Shown: in pieces, positions 5,974 through 14,490 of the stretch
Position numbering within the stretch: the first letter of the stretch is position 1
Layout of the letters: each line of letters begins with the position of its first letter
From: Acidobacteriota bacterium
GTDB lineage: Bacteria > Acidobacteriota > Vicinamibacteria > Vicinamibacterales > Fen-181
DNA length: 16,543 bases
Direction: 5' to 3'
Assembly: GCA_003157675.1 (NCBI GenBank)
Contig: PMKG01000352.1
Span: 1 to 16,543, forward strand
The notes under the pieces: model-generated
What the model was told of the DNA's origin: nothing
What the model saw: the letters and a program-made list of their open reading frames with translations, nothing else
Database searches by the model: none
Position numbers and translations under genes: made by a program

Positions 5974-7521
5974 ATGAACGTCAGACGACCGATGTGCCTG
6001 GCCACGGTGCTCCTGACCGTGGGCTGGCTCAGCGTGACCGCCGGCGGGCAGCAGCTGAAGCTGTCCGACCAGGTCATCGAGCGCACGCTCCCGAACGGCC
6101 TGAAGGTGCTGATGGTCAGGCGTCCCGAGGCGCCGCTCATCCGCTGCATCCTCGCCTACCGCGTCGGCTCGGTGAACGAGCGGCCTGGCATCACGGGGAT
6201 CTCCCACTTCCACGAGCACATGATGTTCAAGGGCACCCGCTCGATGGGCATCAAGCCGGGCACGCTCGCCAAGGACGACGAGTACAACCGGCAGATCGAC
6301 GCCCTGATGGCGCAGGTGGCCGCCGAGGAGTCGAAGGCCAAGGGGCGCGACGAGGCCAAGCTCTCGACGCTCAAGAAGCAGGTGTCCGCGCTGATCGAGC
6401 AGGAGAAGAAAGAGACAATCGCCAGCGAGGAGATCTGGGGCGCCTACCAGGAGGCCGGCGGCACCGGCATCAACGCGTCGACCGGCCAGGAGATGACGCA
6501 GTACTACGTTACCCTGCCCAAGAACGCGATCGAGCTCTACCTCGCCCTCGAGGCCGACCGGATGGTCAACCCGGTGTTCCGCGAGTTCTACTCCGAGCGC
6601 GACGTCATCACCGAGGAGCGGCGGCAGAGCGAGAACCAGCCCGGCTTCTTCTTCCAGGAGCAGCTCAACGCCACCTTCTACGCGGCCAGCCCGTATCACT
6701 GGGACGTTGTGGGCTGGATGTCGGACATCAGCAAGGTGACCAAGCAGGAGATGATCGACTACCGGGAGCAGTTCTACCGCCCTGATAACGCCACGCTAGT
6801 CATGGTCGGTGACCTCGACCCCGACAAGGTGATGTCGCTTGTGACGAAGTACTTCGGCGCGATCAAGTCGAAAGGGAAGTCGCCCCGTGTGCGCACCGAG
6901 GAACCGACGCCCGAGTACTACCACCGCACGATCAGCCCGAACTTCAAGGCGCCGTACATCGAGAAGCGCGTGATCGGGCGGGCCGCGACCAACCCGCAGG
7001 TCTCGCTCTGGTTCCACATCCCGCCGATCTGGCACGACGACCTGCCGGCGCTGTTCATGCTGGGCCGCGTGATGAGCGCCCGCACCGGCAAGATCTACTT
7101 GGATCTGGTCGAGAAGCAGCAGCACGTCACCAGCTTCAGCGCCAGCGCGTCGAACTCCGAGTACGACGGCCGCTTCCAGGTGAGCGCCACCGGCCGCGAG
7201 GCCCAGGGTGAGCTGACGGTGCCGCTCGACCAGGTCGAGAAGGAGATGTGGTCGTACGTCGAGGACGCCAAGATCACGCCGGCCGACGCGCAGCTCCTCC
7301 AGCGCATCAAGAACTCGGTCGAAGCCCAGTACCTCCAGAGCCTAGCGGGCACCGGCATCGCCTCTGCGCTCGCCTCGATGGACGTGGCCTACCGGTGGCA
7401 GCACCTCGAGGATCAGTTCAAGGCGCGCATGGCCGTGACGCCGGAGGACATGATGCGCGTGGCGACGAAGTACTTCACGCGCGACAACTGCGTCACCGGT
7501 GTGATGGAGCGCGAACGGTAG
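5974..7521 (+). CDS. M16 family zinc metalloprotease, catalytic subunit
   Basis: 515 residues. A signal peptide (MNVRRPMCLATVLLTVGWLS, then VTAGG) sends it to the periplasm. The inverted zinc motif HxxEH is intact as HFHEH (His78, Glu81 catalytic, His82) within the typical ISHFHEHMMFKGT. The distal zinc ligand is expected in SERDVITEERR, at Glu214 or Glu215. Residues about 98-155 form a charged, heptad-like insertion (e.g. LSTLKKQVSALIEQEKKE) that stretches the usual ~76-residue gap between His82 and the distal Glu to about 132. The second M16 half follows from about residue 280. The family degrades unfolded peptides in a clamshell chamber. The next gene, 34 bp later, encodes an M16 homologue without a zinc site, so a heterodimer like other active/inactive M16 pairs is inferred. 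A TTGACT/TAAAGT promoter lies upstream. Confidence 0.93.
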   Translation: MNVRRPMCLATVLLTVGWLSVTAGGQQLKLSDQVIERTLPNGLKVLMVRRPEAPLIRCILAYRVGSVNERPGITGISHFHEHMMFKGTRSMGIKPGTLAKDDEYNRQIDALMAQVAAEESKAKGRDEAKLSTLKKQVSALIEQEKKETIASEEIWGAYQEAGGTGINASTGQEMTQYYVTLPKNAIELYLALEADRMVNPVFREFYSERDVITEERRQSENQPGFFFQEQLNATFYAASPYHWDVVGWMSDISKVTKQEMIDYREQFYRPDNATLVMVGDLDPDKVMSLVTKYFGAIKSKGKSPRVRTEEPTPEYYHRTISPNFKAPYIEKRVIGRAATNPQVSLWFHIPPIWHDDLPALFMLGRVMSARTGKIYLDLVEKQQHVTSFSASASNSEYDGRFQVSATGREAQGELTVPLDQVEKEMWSYVEDAKITPADAQLLQRIKNSVEAQYLQSLAGTGIASALASMDVAYRWQHLEDQFKARMAVTPEDMMRVATKYFTRDNCVTGVMERER

Positions 7522-7540
7522 CGGCGCCCGTGCGCGTCGA

Positions 7541-7547
7541 GAAAGGG
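7541..7547 (+). promoter_or_regulatory. Ribosome site favouring the second of two ATGs
   Basis: GAAAGGG ends 2 nt before the ATG at 7550 but 8 nt before the ATG at 7556. Normal spacing favours 7556, giving the start MRKHVLALLI and removing two residues. The effect on the product is negligible, since both give the same signal peptide. Confidence 0.5.
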
Positions 7548-7555
7548 ATATGACC

Positions 7556-9223
7556 ATGCGTAAACACGTTCTGGCTTTGCTCATCGTCGCCCCGCTGCTG
7601 GTGGTCGCGCTGCACGCGGCCGGGCAGCAGGCGGTTAAGACGCCGGCGCCCGCCGCCAAAGCCGCCGCCGCTGCGCCCGCGGCCGCCCAGACCCAGGGGC
7701 CGCGGCCCGAGCAGTACATCGGAAAGTTCCCCCCGCTCGGCTTCAAGCCGCCGAAACCGTCCGAGTTCCGCCACGTGCTGTCGAACGGCCTGGTCGTCTA
7801 CCTCGCCGAGGATCACGAGATCCCCTGGTTTGAGGCGACGCTGCTGACGCCGGTCGCCGGCGGCGGGGGCGGAGGCGGCGGACGCCGCGGCATGGAGGAC
7901 GAGTACTACTTCGCCCCGCAGCGCCCGGGCGGCGGGGGCGGCGGCGGCGCGCGCTCGTTCCTCGAACCGGCCGACAAGCTCGGGCTGCAGAACCTCACCG
8001 GCTCGGTGATGCGCTCCGGCGGCACGACGTCGATGACCGCCGACCAGATCAACGAGCGGATGGAATTCCTGGCCGGCAGCGTGTCGCCGACCTCGCTGTC
8101 GATCCACATGCGCCACGTGGACGAAGCGCTCAAGATCTGGTTCGACATCCTCACCAACCCGGCGTTCCCCGAGGAGCGCATCCGGCGTGAGAAGGACGCG
8201 ATGGCGGCCCCGCTGCGCAACCGCAACCGGAACCTGACCGGGGTGGCCACGCAGACGTGGGACCGGCTGATGTACGGCGAGGACTCGCCGATCACGGCCG
8301 AGGTCACCGAGAAGACCATCGCCGCCATCACGCGCGATGACGTCGTCGCGTGGCACAGGAAGTACTGGGGCGCCAACAACGCTATCCTGGTCGTCGCCGG
8401 CGACTTCAAGACGGCGGACATGCTGGCGAAACTCGAAGCCACGTTCGGCAAGTGGCGCAACGCCGATGCCAAGGCCACGCCGAACTGGCCGAAGGTCGCC
8501 GGCGTCGCCGCGAAGCCCGGCGTCTACATGGTGCAGCCGCTCGGCACGACGCCCAACCAGGGAGTCATCCGGATCGGCACGCTCAGCCTGACACAGGACG
8601 ACCCGGACTACGCCGCGGTCGACCTGATGAACTACACGCTCGGCGGCGGTTCGTTCATGTCCCGGATCACGCAGGTCGTCCGCAACGACAACGGCCTGGC
8701 CTATTCGGCAAGCTCGAGCGTCGGCGCGGATCTGCACTATCCGGGTGCCTTTGCCGCGTTCACGCAGACCAAGAACTCGACGGTGGTCTACGCGACGCAG
8801 CTGATGATGAACGAGATCGAACGGATGTACAACGGCGACGTGACGGAGAAGGACCTCAGTTCCGCGAAATCGGCCAGGATCAACGCGTTCCCGTCGCAGT
8901 TCTCCACGACGTTCGGGAACATCACCAACTTCGCGCGGCTCGAGTTCGAGAACCGGCCGCGCGACCATTACGAGACCTACCTGGAGCGGTACCAGAAGGT
9001 CACGCTGGCCGACGTCAAGCGCGTCGCAAAGAAATACCTGCAGCCCGACAAGATGGTCGTGCTCGTCACCGGCTTCATCCCCGAGTGCAAGGCCGGCGCG
9101 GACAAGTCGCTGCCGAACCAGGGCGCCATCGACGCGATGGCGGCGAAGTACGGCGGCCGGACGATCGACGGCCTCGCCAGGAAGCTCGGCGACGGGACGG
9201 TGCACGTCATGACGTTGAAGTAG
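7556..9223 (+). CDS. M16 family protease homologue without zinc site (partner subunit)
   Basis: 555 residues from the favoured ATG. A signal peptide (about 1-22, MRKHVLALLIVAPLLVVA) is followed by an Ala/Pro-rich linker (25-48). The M16 N-lobe starts at FRHVLSNGLVVYLAEDHE (71-88). Where HxxEH should be, the chain reads KLGLQNLTGSVMRSGGT (141-157), so the zinc ligands are absent. The C-lobe keeps the Arg/Tyr substrate-pocket pair (RNDNGLAYS, Arg376 and Tyr383) that non-catalytic M16 subunits supply to the active partner. Two poly-glycine tracts (102-109 and 125-131) bracket a short charged segment inside the first lobe; this is unusual and may be a flexible loop near the chamber opening. It is co-oriented with the catalytic subunit, 34 bp downstream, and almost certainly in the same operon. 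It ends against the palindrome at 9238-9343. Confidence 0.92.
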   Translation: MRKHVLALLIVAPLLVVALHAAGQQAVKTPAPAAKAAAAAPAAAQTQGPRPEQYIGKFPPLGFKPPKPSEFRHVLSNGLVVYLAEDHEIPWFEATLLTPVAGGGGGGGGRRGMEDEYYFAPQRPGGGGGGGARSFLEPADKLGLQNLTGSVMRSGGTTSMTADQINERMEFLAGSVSPTSLSIHMRHVDEALKIWFDILTNPAFPEERIRREKDAMAAPLRNRNRNLTGVATQTWDRLMYGEDSPITAEVTEKTIAAITRDDVVAWHRKYWGANNAILVVAGDFKTADMLAKLEATFGKWRNADAKATPNWPKVAGVAAKPGVYMVQPLGTTPNQGVIRIGTLSLTQDDPDYAAVDLMNYTLGGGSFMSRITQVVRNDNGLAYSASSSVGADLHYPGAFAAFTQTKNSTVVYATQLMMNEIERMYNGDVTEKDLSSAKSARINAFPSQFSTTFGNITNFARLEFENRPRDHYETYLERYQKVTLADVKRVAKKYLQPDKMVVLVTGFIPECKAGADKSLPNQGAIDAMAAKYGGRTIDGLARKLGDGTVHVMTLK

Positions 9224-9237
9224 GGATCCCTGTAGAG

Positions 9238-9343
9238 CAAGGCTGAAGCCTTGCTGCGACCGTTGATCCTTGGCAGCACCGTCCCGGCACGTGCGGTGAC
9301 AGCGCTGCCAAGGATCAACGGTCGGAACAGGGCTTCAGCCCTG
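9238..9343. repeat. ~106-bp imperfect palindrome: two inverted REP-like units between convergent genes
   Basis: The symmetry axis is between 9290 and 9291. I count 45 complementary pairs out of 53. The core arms 9258-9277 and 9304-9323 are a perfect 20-bp inverted repeat (GACCGTTGATCCTTGGCAGC). The tip is GCACGTGC. The outer arms each contain a small self-complementary hairpin, AAGGCTGAAGCCTT on the left and CAGGGCTTCAGCCCTG on the right. A third, single arm lies at 12318-12360. This looks like a REP/BIME-type or MITE-like element. Both flanking genes end with AAGTAGGGA at its edges (stops at 9221-9223 and 9364-9362). It may act as a bidirectional terminator; no T-run is present. Confidence 0.85.
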
Positions 9344-9361
9344 TTTGGCACGGCCCTGTCC

Positions 9362-12298
9362 CTACTTCTTGAGCGGCTTCAGGAACACCAGGTAGGTACC
9401 CCACCGGCTCGCGTAGCGCTCCAGGTTGCCCCGGATCGCGAAACTCACCGAACCCTGCATGAAGGTCCCGAACGGGCCCGCGATGCCGATGCTGGCGTCG
9501 AGGCCGTCGAACTGCCGGACGCCAGTGCCCTCGAGACGGTTCTTCGTCCAGGCGTGCGTGTAGAACCCCTGGAGCTTGGCGAGGTCCGCCACGTTGAACC
9601 CGTAATAGCCGCTGAGCGTCGCCACCTGGTCGAACGAATCGACGCCGCTCGGGATCCCGTGCATCGTGGGACGGCTGATGAACCCCGGGGAATACTGCGA
9701 GAAGCGATCGAGGCGGTCGCCCCCGAAATACCCCGCCGACACGCCGCCGCGCGTCAACTTGCCCACGAAGACGTGCTGGCTCATCTCGAGCGAGTACCGC
9801 GTCCAATCGGAGAAGGTGACGGCCGGGTCGTTCGCGTAGCCGAACGCCCGCCACCCGAACCGCTTGCCATTCTCGACCGTGCCGATGGCGGTGAAGCTCT
9901 TGCGGACGAACTTCGCCTCGCCGTAGGTCACCAGCGAGAAGCCGCTCGCCGGGATACGGTAGGTCGGATCGGTCACGCTGGTGGCCCGGTAGAGGTCGTA
10001 CATCAGCTCTTCCTGCAGCGAGAGATCGAGGCCGGAGGTGACCTGGTAGTTGACGAGCCCGCCGACATACTGCTCGAAGTTCCGCACGCGGCGTGCCGTG
10101 ATCTCCGTGTTGCCGGAATACTCGTAGTAGGAGAACGGCAGCGCGATGAGCGACAGGTCGACGCCCCAGCGGAAGTTCTTGTTGACCTGGCGCGAGAGGT
10201 TGGCGAGGAAGATCGGCCCCGCGAAGAACGCGGACAATTGTAGGCCCGTCTTGTGCCAGTCGAAGTCCACCCAGCTCACGCCGGCCAGCGGGATCGGGAA
10301 CTTGTGCGACGCGTCGTAGATCAGGCCGCCGAGGAGCGCCGTGACGCGCTTCTTGCCGACCGGATCGACCACGCGCTCGCCCGCCGGGTTCTTGCGAAGC
10401 GCGCGCAGCCCCTCGTCGGTGTTCCGGAACATCGGGTCGCTCGACGCGCGGGCCGCGCCGAGCCTCTCCGCGAAGTCGCCGGTGTTGACGGAGTACTCGC
10501 CGAAGAGGTAGCGCTTCTCGACCGTGATCGAGCGCCCCGCGAGGTTGAGTGAGTCCTCCGCATAGATCGAGCGGACCAGGTTGAACGGTCGGCCCGTCGC
10601 GTCCTTGACGATCTCGAACTCTTGCGTCTCGACGTGCGCCGCGATGTTGTTCTTCCCGTCGCGCTGCTCCAGCTTCAGGCGGACCTGGCGGAAGTCGAGG
10701 CCGTCGACCCACACCTTGCCGCTGTAGAGCGTTTCGCCGGCCTGGGCGGGCTTGATGCCGACGACGTAACACAGCCGCCCGTTGACGGTGTCGGTGCCGA
10801 GGAGCTCGTAGGCGTACTTCTCGTCGATGCGCAGCTCGAGGGGCCGCGTGACCACCTTGTCCGGCTCGATCTGCGGCAGGGGGAATTCCTGCCCTTTCCT
10901 GAGCTTGACGCCGTTGACGCGAAACGCCGTCTGCACCCAGTCCTGGACGCCGGACCGGTCCGCGAACTCGCGGAGTTCGAGCGCGACGTCGAACCCTTCG
11001 GCGAGATTGGCGACCTCGAAGTGGATCCCGAGGAAGCAGAGGACCGAGTAGTGGTCCAGTAGCCTGCGCTGCATCTCGCGCGTTGCCTGCCACCGAGCGA
11101 TGATCTCCTCGACGCGCAGGCTCGACCGTCCGGTGACGCGCACCGCCTCGAAGAGCCGGTCGTGTCCGGCCGGCACCGTCGCGCGCAGCACGACGTAGTC
11201 CGCGTCGGCCCGGCACCCTGGCGCCGTGCCGGCTGCCTGCGCCGCGTCGATCGTCCGCCCGCCGAGGAGGTCCGTGCAGGCGACGCGAACCGTCCTGGCG
11301 ACGTCGGCCGAGGCCGCGACCTGGAGCGTCCGAGGGGCCTCGCGCGACGCGCCGGTCCTCAGAAGGAACGCGGCGTCGGCCGACTGACTGCCGACAAACG
11401 CCACCGAAGGGGAGACGGGGCGGCTGTCCGCCATGACGGCGAGTGGCGCCCGCTCGGGCGCCGTCATCTCGAAGTCCGACCCGAGCAACCGAGACAACAG
11501 ACGAACCGCGTCGGCGAGCGCGCGGAGCGAGGCCAGGTCGGGGGCTTCGACCCAGGCCGTCGTCACGAGCGAAGCGCCCGGCGTCATCAGCAGGTCCAGC
11601 CACGAACTCGCCGCGGAGGCGGTGCCGCCGCCTGGCGCGGAGGCGACGCGCGCCACGATCGGCTTGCCCGCCGAGACCGCCTGCAGCTTCGAGGCTCCGA
11701 AGCCGGGGAGCGCGCTCGCGGGAACGACCAGCGAGTCGGCATAGGCCATCAGGCGAGCGGAGGCGTCGAACGACCGGTCGGCCATCCCGTCGGGCAGCGC
11801 GAGAGCGACGTCCAGCGAGGGGTTGCTGCCCTTGAGCCTCACCATCAGCATCGCCAGCGCGAACTGGAGCAGGTCCTCCGGCGCGTCGCCGCCCGCGGGT
11901 TCGACCACCACGCCTATCACCGCCGGGCGATCGACGCGCAGCGCGGCGACGATGTCATCGAGTTGACGCTGGACGAGCGCTTCGCGCTCGCGGCCGGAGC
12001 CCGGCACGGGACCGATCTCGAGCGCCAAGTGAAGGAAGAAGCGGCCCTGTGGAAGATCGGAGGCGGCGGGGACCGCGGCCTCGCTGCCAATGCGCGCGCT
12101 GACCGCGGGAAGGACGACGACGGCGTCCGCAGCGCCTGAGGCCTGGATGACGCGAGAGGCTTCGGCCGGGTCGATGCCGCGAGCGAGCGACACCGCCAGG
12201 CGCGGAAGGGCGGCAGCGGCCGCGTCGCGCGGGGCGATCGCGCAGGCGAGCACCGCCAGGGCCGGGAGCAGCAACCTGGAGAGGTTTCGCGCTGGCAT
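9362..12298 (-). CDS. Exported three-part protein: TIM-barrel-like, LolA-like and outer-membrane beta-barrel regions
   Basis: 978 residues with a Sec signal peptide (about 1-29, SRLLLPALAVLACAIA core). Residues 31-275 alternate predicted beta-strands and helices, with eight strand candidates in order: LAVSL, AVVVLP, FFLHLALEI, VIGVVVEP, DVALALP, SLVVP, PIVARV and LVTTAWVE. This suggests a TIM-barrel, glycosidase-like fold. Residues about 395-610 resemble LolA/outer-membrane-lipoprotein-sorting domains (YAYELLGTDTVNGRLCYVV, then GKVWVDGLDFRQVRLKLEQ). Residues about 650-978 look like a beta-barrel of amphipathic strands (LSLIALPFSYYEYSG, GVSAGYFGGDRL, GSVSFAIRG). The last residues are PLKK, not the usual aromatic. 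The start is supported by AGGAAG 6 nt upstream. I do not know a named family with this arrangement; the domain calls rest on pattern reading. It is convergent with the M16 operon and divergent from the S9 peptidase. Confidence 0.7.
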   Translation of the reverse strand: MPARNLSRLLLPALAVLACAIAPRDAAAAALPRLAVSLARGIDPAEASRVIQASGAADAVVVLPAVSARIGSEAAVPAASDLPQGRFFLHLALEIGPVPGSGREREALVQRQLDDIVAALRVDRPAVIGVVVEPAGGDAPEDLLQFALAMLMVRLKGSNPSLDVALALPDGMADRSFDASARLMAYADSLVVPASALPGFGASKLQAVSAGKPIVARVASAPGGGTASAASSWLDLLMTPGASLVTTAWVEAPDLASLRALADAVRLLSRLLGSDFEMTAPERAPLAVMADSRPVSPSVAFVGSQSADAAFLLRTGASREAPRTLQVAASADVARTVRVACTDLLGGRTIDAAQAAGTAPGCRADADYVVLRATVPAGHDRLFEAVRVTGRSSLRVEEIIARWQATREMQRRLLDHYSVLCFLGIHFEVANLAEGFDVALELREFADRSGVQDWVQTAFRVNGVKLRKGQEFPLPQIEPDKVVTRPLELRIDEKYAYELLGTDTVNGRLCYVVGIKPAQAGETLYSGKVWVDGLDFRQVRLKLEQRDGKNNIAAHVETQEFEIVKDATGRPFNLVRSIYAEDSLNLAGRSITVEKRYLFGEYSVNTGDFAERLGAARASSDPMFRNTDEGLRALRKNPAGERVVDPVGKKRVTALLGGLIYDASHKFPIPLAGVSWVDFDWHKTGLQLSAFFAGPIFLANLSRQVNKNFRWGVDLSLIALPFSYYEYSGNTEITARRVRNFEQYVGGLVNYQVTSGLDLSLQEELMYDLYRATSVTDPTYRIPASGFSLVTYGEAKFVRKSFTAIGTVENGKRFGWRAFGYANDPAVTFSDWTRYSLEMSQHVFVGKLTRGGVSAGYFGGDRLDRFSQYSPGFISRPTMHGIPSGVDSFDQVATLSGYYGFNVADLAKLQGFYTHAWTKNRLEGTGVRQFDGLDASIGIAGPFGTFMQGSVSFAIRGNLERYASRWGTYLVFLKPLKK

Positions 12299-12317
12299 AG
12301 GAGGCTTCCTGAGAACC

Positions 12318-12360
12318 AGGGCTGAAGCCCTGTCCCGACCGATGATTCAGGCAACACTGT
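12318..12360 (+). repeat. Single REP-like arm in the divergent intergenic region
   Basis: CAGGGCTGAAGCCCTG, then a short spacer, GACCGATGATT and AGGCAACACTGT. Aligned with the right arm of the 9238-9343 palindrome read in reverse, it keeps the hairpin, the GACCGNTGAT block and the terminal CTGT with only a few changes and one indel. It lies only about 20 bp upstream of the start of the barrel protein (12298) in a 140-bp divergent gap, so it would sit in that gene's leader or promoter. The remaining gap to 12438 has only a weak -10-like TAAGAT (12397-12402) and no clear -35. Confidence 0.8.
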
Positions 12361-12438
12361 AGCTGAAGAGGAGGGTCTGGGACAGAAGTTCGGCTGTAAG
12401 ATACGTCGAATCACGTCCGCTTCACGGAGCACCCCATC

Positions 12439-14469
12439 ATGCCCAGATACCTGATGTCGATCACCGTCGCCTTCTTGCTCGCCTGTGCGTCCGCCGTCCA
12501 CGCCGCCGCGCCGTCACGTCCGCTCTCGCTCGACGACCTGGCGAAACTGCGCGGCGTCTCCGACCCGCAGGTTTCGCCCGACGGCAAGTGGGTCGCCTAC
12601 GTCGTCGGCACGATAGACGCCGAGAAGGACACCCGCGACAGCGACCTGTGGATGGTCAGCTGGGACGGCACGCAGCAGATTCGCCTGACGTCGACGACCG
12701 AGAGCAGCGAGCGCGCGCCGAGGTGGAGCCCGGACGGGAAGTACCTCGCGTTTCTTGCTGCGCGCGGCGGCGAGGAAGAGAAGAAGAAGGGAGCGCAGGT
12801 CTGGCTGCTCAATCGGGCCGGCGGCGAGGCACAGCAGTTGACCGACATCAAGGGCGGCGTGTCCGACTACGTCTGGTCCCCCGACGGCTCGCGGCTCTGC
12901 CTGGTCGTCGACGACTTCGACCCGTCGTCCGAGCCGGAGAAGCTCGAGGGATGGAAGCGCAAGACCACGCCGCCGATCGTCATCGACCGCTACCACTTCA
13001 AGTCGGACGCGGGCGGCTACCTGACGCGCCTCTACTCGCACCTGATGCTGTTCGACGTGGCGGCGAAGAAGGCAGAGGCGCTGACGAAGGGAGTTTTCGA
13101 CGACGAGTCCCCGGCATGGTCGCCCGACGGGAAGTCGATCGCGTTTGTGAGCAACCGCACGCCGGACCCCGACCGCAACGAGAACACCGACATCTACGTC
13201 GTCGAGGCGCGGCCGGGCGCCGAGGCGAAGGCTGTCACGACGTTCGCCGGGCGGGACGGGGGCACGCCCGCGTGGAGCCCGGACGGCAAGTGGATCGCCT
13301 ACTTCCAGGCCGACGAGACGAAGCTCACCGCGTACTACCTCGACAAGCTTGCGGTCGTGCCGTCAGCCGGAGGGGCGGCGAAGGTGCTGACAACGGCGCT
13401 GGACCGCGCCACCTTCGGCGACATCCTCTGGTCGCCGGACGGCCAGAGCCTGCGCGTGGTTGTCGAGGACGATCGGACGATGTACATCGGAAGGGTCTCG
13501 GCGGCGACGGGGGCGGTGGAGAAACTGACGACGGGCGAGAGGACGGCAGTGTCGATCTCGCCCCGGGGCACCGACGGCAGCCTCGCGCTCATCGTGGACA
13601 CGCCGGCGGCGCCCGGTGAAGTCTACGCGTTCGAGAAGGGGACGCTCCGCCAGCTCTCCCACCAGAATGACGCCTGGCTCGCCGACGTCCAGCTCGCGGC
13701 CACCGAGAATTTCACCTGCAAGGCGAAAGACGGCACGGTCGTGAACGGGATCGTGAAGAAGCCGGCCGGCTTCCTCGCCGGGAAGAAATACCCGACGCTG
13801 CTCATCATCCACGGCGGCCCGAACGGGCAGGACGACGACGCGTTCGACTTCCTGCGCGAGTGGTTCGCGGCCAACGGCTACGTCGTGCTGGCCGTGAATT
13901 ACCGCGGCAGCTCGGGGCGCGGCGCCACTTACCAGAAGGCGATCTACGCCGACTGGGGCAACAAGGAAGTGATGGACCTGCTGGCGGCGGTGGACTGGGC
14001 GGTCTCGAGCGGCATCGCGGACCCGGACCGCCTTGGCATCGGCGGGTGGAGCTATGGCGGTATCCTGACCGATTACACGATCGCCAGCGACACGCGCTTC
14101 AAGGCTGCGATGAGCGGCGCGAGCAGCGCGCTCCAGATGTCGCTCTACGGCATCGACCAGTACATCGTCCAGTGGGATTTGGAGATCGGTCAGCCCTGGA
14201 AGGCCGCCGACCTCTACACCAAGGTCTCCTACCCGTTCTTCCACGTCGACCGGATCAAGACACCGACCTTGTTCATGTCGGGCGACAAGGACTTCAACGT
14301 GCCGACGGCCGGCGTGGAGCAGATGTACCAGGCGCTGAAGAGCCTGAACGCGGTCGAGACCGAGCTCGTCATCTACCCCGGGCAGCACCACGGCCTGACG
14401 ATGCCGAGCTACATTCGCTACCGGCTCGAGAAGTGGGTGGGCTGGTACGACAGGTACTTGAAGAAGTAG
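12439..14469 (+). CDS. S9 family (prolyl oligopeptidase-like) serine peptidase
   Basis: 676 residues. The signal peptide is MPRYLMSITVAFLLACAS, then AVHA. An N-terminal beta-propeller is marked by repeated TolB-like blades: VSPDGKWVAY (45-54), WSPDGKYLAF (96-105), WSPDGSRL (146-153), WSPDGKSIAF (227-236), WSPDGKWIAY (279-288) and WSPDGQSL (331-338). The C-terminal alpha/beta-hydrolase has the oxyanion region IIHGGPNG (456-463), the nucleophile GGWSYGG (Ser538), the acid GDKDFNVP (Asp618) and the base PGQHHGL (His651). The triad is complete, so an active periplasmic or secreted peptidase cutting short peptides is expected (dipeptidyl or acylaminoacyl peptidase type). GGAG lies 8 nt before the ATG. 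It is transcribed divergently from the barrel protein; a GGCTCAA unit follows its stop. Confidence 0.95.
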   Translation: MPRYLMSITVAFLLACASAVHAAAPSRPLSLDDLAKLRGVSDPQVSPDGKWVAYVVGTIDAEKDTRDSDLWMVSWDGTQQIRLTSTTESSERAPRWSPDGKYLAFLAARGGEEEKKKGAQVWLLNRAGGEAQQLTDIKGGVSDYVWSPDGSRLCLVVDDFDPSSEPEKLEGWKRKTTPPIVIDRYHFKSDAGGYLTRLYSHLMLFDVAAKKAEALTKGVFDDESPAWSPDGKSIAFVSNRTPDPDRNENTDIYVVEARPGAEAKAVTTFAGRDGGTPAWSPDGKWIAYFQADETKLTAYYLDKLAVVPSAGGAAKVLTTALDRATFGDILWSPDGQSLRVVVEDDRTMYIGRVSAATGAVEKLTTGERTAVSISPRGTDGSLALIVDTPAAPGEVYAFEKGTLRQLSHQNDAWLADVQLAATENFTCKAKDGTVVNGIVKKPAGFLAGKKYPTLLIIHGGPNGQDDDAFDFLREWFAANGYVVLAVNYRGSSGRGATYQKAIYADWGNKEVMDLLAAVDWAVSSGIADPDRLGIGGWSYGGILTDYTIASDTRFKAAMSGASSALQMSLYGIDQYIVQWDLEIGQPWKAADLYTKVSYPFFHVDRIKTPTLFMSGDKDFNVPTAGVEQMYQALKSLNAVETELVIYPGQHHGLTMPSYIRYRLEKWVGWYDRYLKK

Positions 14470-14490
14470 AGCGGCTCAAGGCCTTGCGTC

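Noticed and set aside
7493..9205. 570-codon open frame antisense to the second M16 gene
   Set aside because: No signal peptide or domain pattern; the plus-strand M16 protein explains this DNA.
9224..9361. CRISPR array or transposon terminal repeats as explanation of the palindrome
   Set aside because: No repeated direct units with spacers, no transposase and no clear target-site duplication; a REP/BIME-like or MITE-like element fits better.
9315..11603. 762-codon alternative frame on the minus strand within the barrel-protein gene
   Set aside because: Arg/Gly/Ala-rich shadow of the 978-residue frame, which has a signal peptide and beta-barrel strands.
12439..12520. Possible lipobox (LLAC) in the S9 peptidase signal peptide
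   Set aside because: Leu at -2 is atypical and a normal Sec cleavage site (AVHA) follows a few residues later; ordinary export is more likely.
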